A stretch of 64,000 bases of DNA, taken from the IMG/VR virus record IMGVR_UViG_3300033153_008530, positions 1 to 64,000 of that record. The stretch is one strand, 5' to 3'. Of this stretch, positions 30,128-39,700 are shown piece after piece. Source of the DNA: a virus. The translations under genes and the position numbers were made by a program. Within the stretch, counting starts at the first letter, position 1. Each line of letters starts with the position of its first letter. A model generated the notes under the pieces. The model was given only the letters and a program-made list of their open reading frames with translations. It made no database searches and had not been told where the DNA came from.

Positions 30128-31253
30128 ATTTGATAATGTAGTTGTCATTGAAAGTCTTCATCATCCTGCCTCTAAAGAGGAAAAAATACATTATTCTAAA
30201 AGACTAATGTATAAGGATGGGAATACAGATCCAATGTTAACATTAAATAAATATATACCTCAGAAAAATGATAAATTATTTTTTAGTCCAAGTTGCATCG
30301 CACCCAGACATAAAGTAAGAGAATGGGGTAAAAAGAATGATATAAAAATAACAATTAAATTAGAAAAGGCTACTGCTAATTTTGTTAGTAATAAATGGTT
30401 TTTTAATATATTTGATTGGTATATTTCATGTTATGCTACTGTTATAAATGCAGATAACATGATTAAGTTTATTGAACTTAATTATCCTGATGAAAAAGGT
30501 ATTATAAAAGAAATTATCAATTCAGGAAAAGAAAATATATTACTGAGAAATTCATATGGTTCTACACAAACCATGATAGGTGACAAAGATACCTATGGAT
30601 CCAACAATCTAACCCAAATAAAAAAAGATGAAAAAGGTATTGTAAAGACCTTTTGTGAGATGTTTGGAACTGGCATAATGAATAATAAATTAAAAAGTAG
30701 CCGTTCTGTAGTTGCAGAAAATAAAGTTAGTGAACTTCGTAGATGTTTAAAAGAAACAGAGAATATTCCTTTATATACAGATACATCATTATTAGATTAT
30801 TTAACTGAAGATTGTGTTACTATTAATGATGAGATGTATATACAACTCAGAAATATGTTTGGTAGTCGTGATCATGCAAATTATGTTATTGGAATGGAAA
30901 TCCTAGCTAACTGTAATTATAGAACGTCTATACTTAAGATATTACTTACTCTTAAGGATTATGGACATGTTATGTATGGTACAAAAGAACGTACTCATGT
31001 AAACTTTAAAAGTTTTATAAAGTTTCTTGATGTACGTGATTGGACCCGTTTAACATTTGATGATATAATAAAGTGTATGATGGATAAAAAATATCTTACA
31101 GGAAAATTTTTAAAAGAGATGATGCCTCTTGTAAAGAAGGAAATGGAAAATAATTCAAATGGTAGATATGATAATTTTACTATTAAAACTATAACTGTTT
31201 CAGATGATATTAAAAGTTATTTTGGAGCACAAATTGAAGAAAAAAATAATTAA
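30114..31253 (+). CDS. Tandem paralogue B, unknown function
   Basis: 379 residues, divergent copy of the protein at 28970. Matching blocks: KNDKLFFSPSCIAPRHKVRE, LEKATANFV, and INDEMYIQLRNMF with IGMEILANCNYRTSILKIL. Identity is modest, so the duplication is old. It ends near the nuclease gene with 2 bp in between. Two copies of an unknown family being retained side by side suggests a heteromeric complex. Confidence 0.6.
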   Translation: MKWNEFDNVVVIESLHHPASKEEKIHYSKRLMYKDGNTDPMLTLNKYIPQKNDKLFFSPSCIAPRHKVREWGKKNDIKITIKLEKATANFVSNKWFFNIFDWYISCYATVINADNMIKFIELNYPDEKGIIKEIINSGKENILLRNSYGSTQTMIGDKDTYGSNNLTQIKKDEKGIVKTFCEMFGTGIMNNKLKSSRSVVAENKVSELRRCLKETENIPLYTDTSLLDYLTEDCVTINDEMYIQLRNMFGSRDHANYVIGMEILANCNYRTSILKILLTLKDYGHVMYGTKERTHVNFKSFIKFLDVRDWTRLTFDDIIKCMMDKKYLTGKFLKEMMPLVKKEMENNSNGRYDNFTIKTITVSDDIKSYFGAQIEEKNN

Positions 31254-31255
31254 TT

Positions 31256-32248
31256 ATGATAGAAGATAAAATTAAAGAATTTTATAATAAAGATTTCTAT
31301 TTTAGTTACTCAAGCTTGAATAAGCTTTTGTATTCTCCAACATTATTTTTTGATTGGTACGTATTGAATCAAAGAGAAGACAGAACAGATAAGCATCTTA
31401 TTGAAGGTAAGGTGCTTCATTGTCTTCTTCTTGAGAAAGATAAGTTTGATGATAATTTTATCATTGCACCTAATACAGTACCAACCGGGAATAATAAGGC
31501 TATTATAGAAAGTATATATGGACATTGGTTAAACGATAATAAATCATCCAAACTCAGTGATTTCAAAGATGAAATCATTGACTGGTTAAAATATAATGAT
31601 CTTCATCAGAAATTAAGTTCAGATGAAAAAAGAATAGAAAAGATAACTATTGATAAGAATGTTGTTTATTTTGAACATTTAATAAAAGCATCCGGGAATA
31701 AAGACATCGTAGATGAGGAGATGCTTGAAAAATGTGAAGGATATATAAAAGCTATAAGAGGTTATCAAAAAGCTGTAGAGCTTCTAAGATTAGGAGATAG
31801 CAGTTTTGAATTAGTTGAAGTTTTTAATGAAACCTTGCTAAAACGAAAATTAACCAAGTTTCCGTTTGGAATTCATGGAATAATTGATAACTTTGTAATA
31901 GATCACACTCAGCGTACACTCTACATTAACGACCTAAAGACCACTCAAAAATCACTCTCTGATTTTCCAGATTCAGTTGAATACTATAAATATTGGCTAC
32001 AAGCTGCCATTTATAAAACTCTCTGTACTGGTTACCTAAAAAACATCCAAAAAGAAGATTATAAAATTATCTTTAACTTTATTGTTGCAGATAAGTATAA
32101 TCAAGTGTATTGTTTTGAAGTTAGTAAATCAACTATGAGAGATTGGGAAATTAAAACAGCAGAAGTACTAAAAAAAGCGAAGTATCATTACAAAGAAAAA
32201 GAATATAAGTTACCATATGAGTTTGCCCAAGGAAGCGTAGTATTATAG
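31256..32248 (+). CDS. RecE/Cas4-like PD-(D/E)XK nuclease
   Basis: 330 residues. Begins with FSYSSLNKLLYSPTLFFDW and later GKVLHCLLLEKDKFD, typical of exodeoxyribonuclease VIII-like (DUF3799) proteins. Active site: Asp211 in GIIDNF, then 15 residues later Asp226-Leu-Lys228 (INDLKTT), followed by the RecB-type YWLQAAIYK motif. Probably a 5'-3' exonuclease making single strands for the Sak4 ATPase. It lies in the recombination part of the operon. Confidence 0.8.
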   Translation: MIEDKIKEFYNKDFYFSYSSLNKLLYSPTLFFDWYVLNQREDRTDKHLIEGKVLHCLLLEKDKFDDNFIIAPNTVPTGNNKAIIESIYGHWLNDNKSSKLSDFKDEIIDWLKYNDLHQKLSSDEKRIEKITIDKNVVYFEHLIKASGNKDIVDEEMLEKCEGYIKAIRGYQKAVELLRLGDSSFELVEVFNETLLKRKLTKFPFGIHGIIDNFVIDHTQRTLYINDLKTTQKSLSDFPDSVEYYKYWLQAAIYKTLCTGYLKNIQKEDYKIIFNFIVADKYNQVYCFEVSKSTMRDWEIKTAEVLKKAKYHYKEKEYKLPYEFAQGSVVL

Positions 32249-32257
32249 TTAAAATAT

Positions 32258-32848
32258 ATGAAGCCATATAAAATAAAAAATGTATATGAAAAATATTTTC
32301 AAAAATCCAGGGTGTTTTTATATCCTGCGTTGTCAATAAAAAGAGGAACAAGTGTTACTCCAATTGAGACATATGTATCATGGAAAAAAGTAATGGATAG
32401 ACATGTTGGTAGAACAGAGATGAAACTAATATGTCTATACCATTTAAGAGATGATGATGAATTTTTAAGATTTGAAGAGCAAAAACTACTTAGTAACCCT
32501 TTATTCTGTGATTATTTTGAAACAGATAAAAAAGATCAAGCAGTTTATACTTTTAATTTTGAAGATTATGAAAGAGACTGGTTTTACTTTCTGCATGGGA
32601 GATATTCAAAATTGTCAAATAGTCTTAAAAAATCTATAATGAATTTTTATGGAGAAAATAAGGCAAATTATAAGTTAATTGATAGTTATCTTAACCCACA
32701 TAAATATTATGATCAATATAGTAATCTCCTGAATGTTAGTGTAGAAACACTTGAGAAAGTAATTGAATTATGTAATAAGCCAAATTTTGAAAAAGAAGAG
32801 TTAGACTTAAAAATTGAAAAAACAATTTGTAACATTCAAGATTTATAA
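32258..32848 (+). CDS. Conserved-looking hypothetical protein
   Basis: 196 residues starting MKPYKIKNVYEKYFQKSRVF. Contains RGTSVTPIETYVSW and a FLHGRYSKLS segment followed by KKSIMNFYG and NVSVETLEKVIELCNKP, which I associate with crAss-like phage proteins of unknown function. Mixed alpha/beta and slightly charged. Between nuclease and polymerase genes; a role in replication is inferred from location. Confidence 0.55.
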   Translation: MKPYKIKNVYEKYFQKSRVFLYPALSIKRGTSVTPIETYVSWKKVMDRHVGRTEMKLICLYHLRDDDEFLRFEEQKLLSNPLFCDYFETDKKDQAVYTFNFEDYERDWFYFLHGRYSKLSNSLKKSIMNFYGENKANYKLIDSYLNPHKYYDQYSNLLNVSVETLEKVIELCNKPNFEKEELDLKIEKTICNIQDL

Positions 32849-32860
32849 CTAATATTGCAC

Positions 32861-32870
32861 AAACCAATAA
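32861..32870 (+). promoter_or_regulatory. AAACCAATAA motif upstream of 32880
   Basis: Identical 10-mer to the one upstream of the DnaB-like helicase (24356-24365). It starts 19 bp before the ATG. Confidence 0.25.
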
Positions 32871-32879
32871 TTATATATC

Positions 32880-33329
32880 ATGCCAGAAAAAAAATCATAT
32901 GTTGACCCATCAATGATGCTTGTAACAAGCAATTGGGGACCAAGTAAAACTTTCAAATTAATGCCTATAAATATTAGTTCTCCATTCATTGAAGGAATAT
33001 TCAATCCAGCTGCAAAAGTATTAGCAGTCATTGGGAAGGAGAAGAAAAACGTTTTTCATATGGTTGAAAGACTAGATGAAAATGGTGATCACAGAATAAG
33101 AAAAGGAAAACCAAACAAAGAAGAACCTTATCAAAAACAAAGAGTTGAAATTGAAAGTTATAGTGAATATTATATTACTGAAGAAAAAGAAATTATTGAC
33201 TTCATTAAAAAATTTACTATTAATCACAAAGAATATGATTATAAAGTACATATGGATGCCCCAAATATGGATCCAACTAATGGTATCACACAAATGGTTC
33301 CAGAAATTACTTTAGATACTAAAGTATAA
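32880..33329 (+). CDS. Hypothetical protein ahead of the DNA polymerase
   Basis: 149 residues starting MPEKKSYVDPSMMLVTSNWG. A beta-rich N-terminal part (FKLMPINISSPFIEGIFNP, VLAVIGKEKKNVFHMVERL) and a basic middle (HRIRKGKPNKEEPYQKQR), ending TLDTKV. Own AAACCAATAA motif and followed by a perfect terminator. Possibly a DNA-binding or capsid-related protein; not recognised. Confidence 0.55.
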   Translation: MPEKKSYVDPSMMLVTSNWGPSKTFKLMPINISSPFIEGIFNPAAKVLAVIGKEKKNVFHMVERLDENGDHRIRKGKPNKEEPYQKQRVEIESYSEYYITEEKEIIDFIKKFTINHKEYDYKVHMDAPNMDPTNGITQMVPEITLDTKV

Positions 33330-33350
33330 TTATATACTTTTCAACATATT

Positions 33351-33376
33351 AGCACGGATAGTCCGTGCTTTTTTTT
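33351..33376 (+). terminator. Strong intrinsic terminator
   Basis: Perfect 8-bp stem AGCACGGA/TCCGTGCT with loop TAG, followed by seven T. Separates the recombination unit from the polymerase unit. Confidence 0.9.
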
Positions 33377-33394
33377 GCTTAAAATTTAAAATAT

Positions 33395-35305
33395 ATGGAT
33401 AACCATTGGGTAATGGATTATGAAACCATGATCAATTGTTTTGTGGGTGTATTTGAGCACTATAAAACAGATGAACAAAAGATTTTTATAATTCATGAAT
33501 TACAAAATGATTTCATTGACTTAGTTAAATTTTTAGAACAAAATAAAGAAAACGGAGAAAAACATATTTCATATAATGGTTTAGCATTTGATGCTCAAAT
33601 CACTGAATACATACTTAAAAATAGCACAAAATGGGCTAAATTAAGTGGAGATGAAGTAGTTACTGAAATATATAAAATGGCACAATATGTTATTGAAAGA
33701 TCTAATGCCAGAGAATGGTTAGATTTCTATGAATATAACATGTCAATTCCTCAATTAGATGTTTATAAACTTAATCATTGGGATAATGCCGCTAAAAGAT
33801 CAAGTCTTAAATGGATACAATTTTCAATGGATTGGTATAACTTACAGGATATGCCAATTAAACATGATGAATTTATTCACTCAAGAGAAGATCTTGATAT
33901 AATAATTAATTATTGTATTAATGATGTAAAGTCAACAAAAGAAATTTTATATAAATCAAAAGATCTCATTTCTTTACGTAAAGATCTAACAAATAAATAC
34001 AAGATAAACCTATACAATGCTTCAGAACCTAAAATATCTAAAGAACTATTTCTACACTTTTTAAGTAAAAAGTCAGGAGTTCCTAAAAATGATATTAAAT
34101 ATTCTAGCACAAATAGAAAAGAAATAATAGTTAAGGATATTTTACTTGATTATATTAGTTTTAATAATCTTGTATTCAAAGAGTTACATGAAAAGTTTAA
34201 AGAAAAAGTTATATATGCAGATCAAACCAAAGGAGGTTTTAAAACAACTGTAAAGTTCCATGGTGTAAAAACACATTTTGGATTAGGTGGAGTGCATGGC
34301 GCTAGACCAAGTGGGGTATACGAGAACAATGAAGATATGATGATCATGACTTCAGATGTTACAAGCTTCTATCCCAATTTAGCTATTAAGAATAAATGGT
34401 CTCCAGCTCATTTACCAAAAGAAGACTTTTGTGAGCAATATGAGTGGTTTTTTAATGAAAGGAAATTAATTCCTAAAACAGATATTAGAAACTACACATA
34501 TAAGATCATACTAAATTCTACTTATGGTCTCTCTAATGATAAGTTTAGTTTCCTATATGACCCGCAGTTTACTATGCAGGTTACAATCAATGGTCAATTG
34601 TCATTGATGATGTTATATGAAATGATCATGGACGGTATTCCTGGTGCTATTCCAATCATGCAAAATACTGATGGTTTAGAAACTATGATACCAAGAACTT
34701 ATGAAGATAAATATCTTGAGATCTCTAAAAAATGGGAAGAGATAACTAAGCTTAATCTAGAGCATGATAAGTATCAAAAGCTAATTCTTGCAGATGTTAA
34801 TAGTTATATAGCTGTTAACACATTTAAAGAAGTTACTAAAGATGAATTTAGTGATCTGAAAAAGAATCCACATAATATCATAAAAGAAGAGGATGGTAAA
34901 TATTATCATGCAAAAACTAAATGTAAAGGTAGATTTGAATTTCAAGATTTGCCATTACATAAAAATAAGAGTAACTTAATCTTTGACTACTGTATAGGAG
35001 TTAAAATCAAAGGAAACTGGACATTTAAGATGAGATGGATTGATGAAGAATTAAAAGAAGAAGCTCTTCAGAAAACAATTAGATACTATGTGAGTAATCA
35101 TGGTAGTAAAATTTATAAATGTAATAATGCAGATGGACGTGAAATCCAAGCTGAAAGTGGTAAATGGTTACTTAAACTATTTAATGTATATAAAAAGAAA
35201 GCCTGGAAAGATTATAATGTTAATGAACAATATTATCTGAAATCTATTTATAGAGAAATAGAAAATATAGCAGGTCCAAAACTAAAACAACTAAAATTAT
35301 TTTAA
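33395..35305 (+). CDS. Family B DNA polymerase with exonuclease
   Basis: 636 residues. The exonuclease domain has DYET (Asp8, Glu10), NGLAFD (Asn61 to Asp66) and YCIND (Tyr173, Asp177). The polymerase domain has motif A DVTSFYPN with Asp321, motif B KIILNSTYG with Lys370 and Tyr377-Gly378, and motif C QNTDGLE with Asp426. Motif C lacks the usual first Asp (N-T-D) but keeps the metal-binding one. Only 49 residues separate Asp321 and Lys370, so the fingers are short. It is the replicative polymerase of the phage and the first gene after the terminator at 33351. Confidence 0.9.
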   Translation: MDNHWVMDYETMINCFVGVFEHYKTDEQKIFIIHELQNDFIDLVKFLEQNKENGEKHISYNGLAFDAQITEYILKNSTKWAKLSGDEVVTEIYKMAQYVIERSNAREWLDFYEYNMSIPQLDVYKLNHWDNAAKRSSLKWIQFSMDWYNLQDMPIKHDEFIHSREDLDIIINYCINDVKSTKEILYKSKDLISLRKDLTNKYKINLYNASEPKISKELFLHFLSKKSGVPKNDIKYSSTNRKEIIVKDILLDYISFNNLVFKELHEKFKEKVIYADQTKGGFKTTVKFHGVKTHFGLGGVHGARPSGVYENNEDMMIMTSDVTSFYPNLAIKNKWSPAHLPKEDFCEQYEWFFNERKLIPKTDIRNYTYKIILNSTYGLSNDKFSFLYDPQFTMQVTINGQLSLMMLYEMIMDGIPGAIPIMQNTDGLETMIPRTYEDKYLEISKKWEEITKLNLEHDKYQKLILADVNSYIAVNTFKEVTKDEFSDLKKNPHNIIKEEDGKYYHAKTKCKGRFEFQDLPLHKNKSNLIFDYCIGVKIKGNWTFKMRWIDEELKEEALQKTIRYYVSNHGSKIYKCNNADGREIQAESGKWLLKLFNVYKKKAWKDYNVNEQYYLKSIYREIENIAGPKLKQLKLF

Positions 35306-35306
35306 A

Positions 35307-36656
35307 ATGCCAAAAAGTATAGAAAATATATCAGAAATGGAGCTTAAACAAGTTCCACTTCCAACAAGTCATAGTAAACAATACGCTGTGGTATCTCATG
35401 GATACATAATTGATATTGTTAAACAAGAATTAGAAAATAATAATCTTGAAATAGATGCTGAGTATTATAGATCTACTCACGATGGTCAAGTAGCACAAGG
35501 AATATATCATATAAAATATGATAATGACCCTGAATTAGGTCTCATGTTTGCATGGTGTAACTCATATAATAAAACTATGAGATTTAAGTGTGCAGTAGGC
35601 GCACATGTGTTTGTATGCGGTAACGGAGTCATGGTTGGTGATATGGGTAATTATACCAAGAAACACTATGGTGACTCAGCTAAAGTAAAAGGTTTAGTTA
35701 AAAATCATATAGAAACACAAATAGCATCTGCAGATAATTTCTATAATATGTTACAAAAGGATAAAGAGGCAATGAAATTAGTTTGCTTATCTGAAGAGGA
35801 CATAGCAGGGATGATGGGATGTGTATTCTTTAAAGATATAATGACTATTAATCAGTTAAGTATTGCTAAGAAGCAATATGAAAAACCGGATTATGATTAC
35901 AACGCAGAACGTAACTCTTTATGGTCTGTATATAATCATATTACTTTTGCTCTTAAGACAAGTCATCCCAAGAATTGGATGGATCAACAAGCAGACTTGC
36001 ACAAGTATGTAGTTAAAACATATTTACAAAATAGTTTAACTCCTCCTGTTGTCACGGAGCTAGATCCTAACCAAATCAACATTGTTGATCAGATTGATGA
36101 AATAGAAAAAGAAGATTCTAATGATCAATTAATTGATAGGGAGATAACTCCTAGTCCACTTGAATGTTCTAAACCTGAAGGGACAGAGTTTGATACTCCA
36201 CATGATATCCCGGAAGACATAATGGAACAGTATGATGATCAAACTAGATTAGAAGAAGGTTTAGATCATAAAGGTGAATTTCCTGAACATGATCCTGTTA
36301 GTTTAAGAGTGAGAGATGATAAAATAGAACAGTTTGATGATGAAACAGGTGAAGTAGTAAAAAATGAAGCTTTAGATAATGCTGCTAATGAAGAAGCTGA
36401 TATGATTGAAAAAGAAGAGATCATTGAAGAAAGAGAAGAAGAAGATCTTGAGGAGTCAGACCTTACGTTTGAGGATTATCTAGGTAGCGAAGATGCTGAC
36501 CTGGATCCACTTCATGATACTGAAGCTGAACTTAATAAAGAATCAGAAGAAGTAATTGAAGAGGAAGAACCAGACTTAAGTACTGACAGTGATGTTGGAT
36601 TAGTTGATGAAGATTCAGATGAAGGTAAATTGGAGTTGCCAGATTTTGAGTTTTAA
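35307..36656 (+). CDS. DUF932-like protein with long acidic tail
   Basis: 449 residues, starting one base after the polymerase stop. The N-terminal 250 residues show MFAWCNSYNKTMRFKCAVGA, VFVCGNGVMVGD and LWSVYNHITFALKTSHPKNW, the pattern of DUF932-type phage and plasmid proteins. The last 180 residues are extremely rich in Asp and Glu and end LELPDFEF. Function of the family is not settled; the tail could bind basic partners or the polymerase. Co-transcribed with the polymerase. Confidence 0.65.
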   Translation: MPKSIENISEMELKQVPLPTSHSKQYAVVSHGYIIDIVKQELENNNLEIDAEYYRSTHDGQVAQGIYHIKYDNDPELGLMFAWCNSYNKTMRFKCAVGAHVFVCGNGVMVGDMGNYTKKHYGDSAKVKGLVKNHIETQIASADNFYNMLQKDKEAMKLVCLSEEDIAGMMGCVFFKDIMTINQLSIAKKQYEKPDYDYNAERNSLWSVYNHITFALKTSHPKNWMDQQADLHKYVVKTYLQNSLTPPVVTELDPNQINIVDQIDEIEKEDSNDQLIDREITPSPLECSKPEGTEFDTPHDIPEDIMEQYDDQTRLEEGLDHKGEFPEHDPVSLRVRDDKIEQFDDETGEVVKNEALDNAANEEADMIEKEEIIEEREEEDLEESDLTFEDYLGSEDADLDPLHDTEAELNKESEEVIEEEEPDLSTDSDVGLVDEDSDEGKLELPDFEF

Positions 36657-36660
36657 TAGA

Positions 36661-36690
36661 AAAAGGGAGGTGAAAACCTCCCTTTTTTTT
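36661..36690. terminator. Bidirectional terminator between convergent blocks
   Basis: Perfect 9-bp stem AAGGGAGGT/ACCTCCCTT around GAAA, with A/T runs on both sides. It can therefore terminate the plus-strand polymerase unit and the minus-strand giant-gene unit. Confidence 0.85.
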
Positions 36691-36793
36691 TACTAACCTT
36701 TAATCTAACTATATAGATTGTAATAAACTTGACGATTGTCAAATATAAACAAAAATTATTTATTAAACAATTTTAATTAACCATTATCTGATA

Positions 36794-39700
36794 TTATCTA
36801 AAACGTTGTCTTATTGCATTATGATTTTTAACAGCATTTGCAGGATCAATACTTGAACCTGTTATACCAAATAGTTTAAAGAAGTGATTCCAAGCTTTTG
36901 CAGAACCTTGTTTCTGCCATGAATATGGGCCAACATCTTGTTGATAGAATCTTCTATCATCTCCTGTAAGACTCTGATAAAAGTCAACTACGAGTTTGCC
37001 ATAACCATCAAGAGTAGGGCCAAATACCACTGAAGTAACATTCTTTAATTGTAATAAATCTCCAAGACCATACCCTGGTAGTGGAATAAATTGTTCATTC
37101 TCTGCACGTATATTCATTAACAACCATAATCCATGATTGGCCATCCAGCCAGTCCATTGAAAGTCTTCATCTTTACCTTGTTTTGTTCTTAACTTCTTAT
37201 ATTTCTCCTCATCGTCTGGATCCCATCCATATAGTAATGCCATTAATAATACAAGTGAACTCAACATAGCAACTTCAACTCCTGTTTTCATTAATGCCTG
37301 TTTTTCTTCAGGTGTAGCATACATCATTTCTTTCCCTCCTGACTTAAGTCCTCTTCCTAACCACTTCATTGACCTTACATAATAACCCATTGATGATTCT
37401 CCAAGGCCAATATTATATCTTTCCTGTGGATCCTTCCAACTTCCTTTATATGACCATCTATTTACCATCATTGGTACAAAATATCTTCTTAAGAAACTTA
37501 CCATTCTAAAAGCTAAGTATCTCTGAGCTTCAGGTTGATCAAATTTTGAGTATGCTCCTTGTAGATTATTGTTCACCATATGAATTCTATTTTTCATTTG
37601 ATGAAATTTAGTACCACCTAGATCCCATGACTTATCTTCTACGTCATCTCTTAATTTAATTTGTTGATCAACTGTCTCATACGCATGTAATAATGATATT
37701 TCAGTACCATCTTTAAGTTTTACTTTCTGATGTTCCATCATCCCTGCAAATGTTTGGAGTGTTGCTTCAATCTCCATCCACTTTCTTGGTGAGTACATCC
37801 ATGATGTTCCAATGGCATCCATTAAAAACCCTCTAGAAGATGAATCTCCTAGTTTAGACTCAGTTCTTCCTTGGACAGCATCATACTCATCCATTAACTG
37901 TAATTTATGTGTTTTTGGACCACGTTTATAAATTTGTGCACTCATTTCTATTGCTGTTGCAGCTGACCATACTCTCCCTTTTGCATATGAGATTGGTGTC
38001 ATGTATCTGCCTGCTGTTGTTTCAATAGTTGCTTGAAACATGGCCCCATATCTGTTCTTTAATGCTGACGGTATGTTTAATGCAAAGAAAGCAAACGAGG
38101 CACGTCCCATAATTGCATTTACTGTCTTATGTAATGTATTATTATCTTTTCCCAATCCTGTCAATGTCTGACCTTCAAATTCCCTTTCATAGAAACCATT
38201 CACCATCATTGCTCTAACATTCTTATCCTTCTTATTACGATATGTAAACATACCTTTATTGAGAAAGTTTTGTTTCTGAATCTCTTTTATCTGATTTGCA
38301 GGATCATGTAGGGTATCTCTTAATGCTGCTGCAACTGGGTTGATCTCAGTTTTCTTAGATTGCTCATTTAAACTCTGATTATATATTATAAGTGCTTTTA
38401 CTACATCTAATGAAACCTGATCTAAAGGTATATCATATATACCTTTTACAGGTATATTTACAGTCTTATCAAATAAACCAGCATTTGTTAAATTATCTGT
38501 CTCATCATAGTTTAAATCATTATAATGATCATATTCTGTCTCAACGAAAAAATCCTTTATTCCCTGCCATATGGTTTTAACTTTACTATATGCTTTTTTA
38601 CCAGTTCCTTTGGCTTTTAAATATTCAAAGTTTGACATTGGGAGACGTGGTACATCCAAATATAATCTACTTTCTTCTTCTGAATCACTTTGAAAGTCTA
38701 ATGAGGCTTTTACTAACTTTTCAATTAATTTAAAACGCTCTGGATCTTCACGTTTAATTCTAAAATAATCTTCATTTCTAAAGATATCAGGTACACCTGG
38801 GGCTAGATCTTTCCCTTCTTTTGGTAACCATCTTCCCCTATTGTCAACGGTCTCTCCAACTATTTTTGGAGTTTTTAATTGAATAGTTTCTCCTGTTTCC
38901 TCATCCACATATGAATCCTTTACTTTTCTATCAAAATACTCAAAGGTTGGGACACCTACAATTGGATCTCCTATTTGCTTACCTTCTTTATCTCTTATTA
39001 TTGTTGTTTCATAATACTCTTCATCATTTGGTCTTACAACTGTCCATGCATAAACAATGTCATATCTTTTAACATGAGATTCACTAGCTTTATCATAAAC
39101 CTTTTTATCAATATGATTCTTATCAAACCAGTCTTTAAATTTATCATCTTGAGATAGCATTTTAAGAACTAAACTTCTATTATTTAAAAATGCAGCAACG
39201 TTTGCTTTGGTTACTTCATTTGTTTTGAGTTTTAGGATCATATCTGTTGTATCAACCTTACTTAAGTAGTTATTTATTATATCTAAATAATATTCAGTTG
39301 GCTCTTTATGTTGAAGTTCATTTAATTCACCAAACAAAGAGAATAACTCAGATCTTTCAAATTTATTGAGACCAATTTTTACTTTCTCACCTGTTATAGG
39401 ATCTATAGACATTCCCTCATCCATAATTTTTCTAAGAACAGACCATCTATCTATTTCAGATTGAGTAGGTTGTATATCATTTTTGAGTTTATATTGTATT
39501 TCGTCAAACTCTTCTTTTTCCTGTAGTGTTAATCCGCTATATCCGGCAACTCTTTCTTTTGCCTCAATTAATTCTTCTTGTAATGCTTTAATATGTGCTA
39601 TGAGTTTATCAGCCATATCTGTTCCTTCAGGTTGACCATCAACATCTTTATATGGCCCAATTGAGTCAAAGATTTGAGTATATATATCTGAAAGGTCAAG

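Noticed and set aside
37276-37288. CAACTCCTGTTTT inside the 3086-residue gene
   Set aside because: Single copy inside coding sequence of the opposite strand; expected at chance level and not linked to a gene start.
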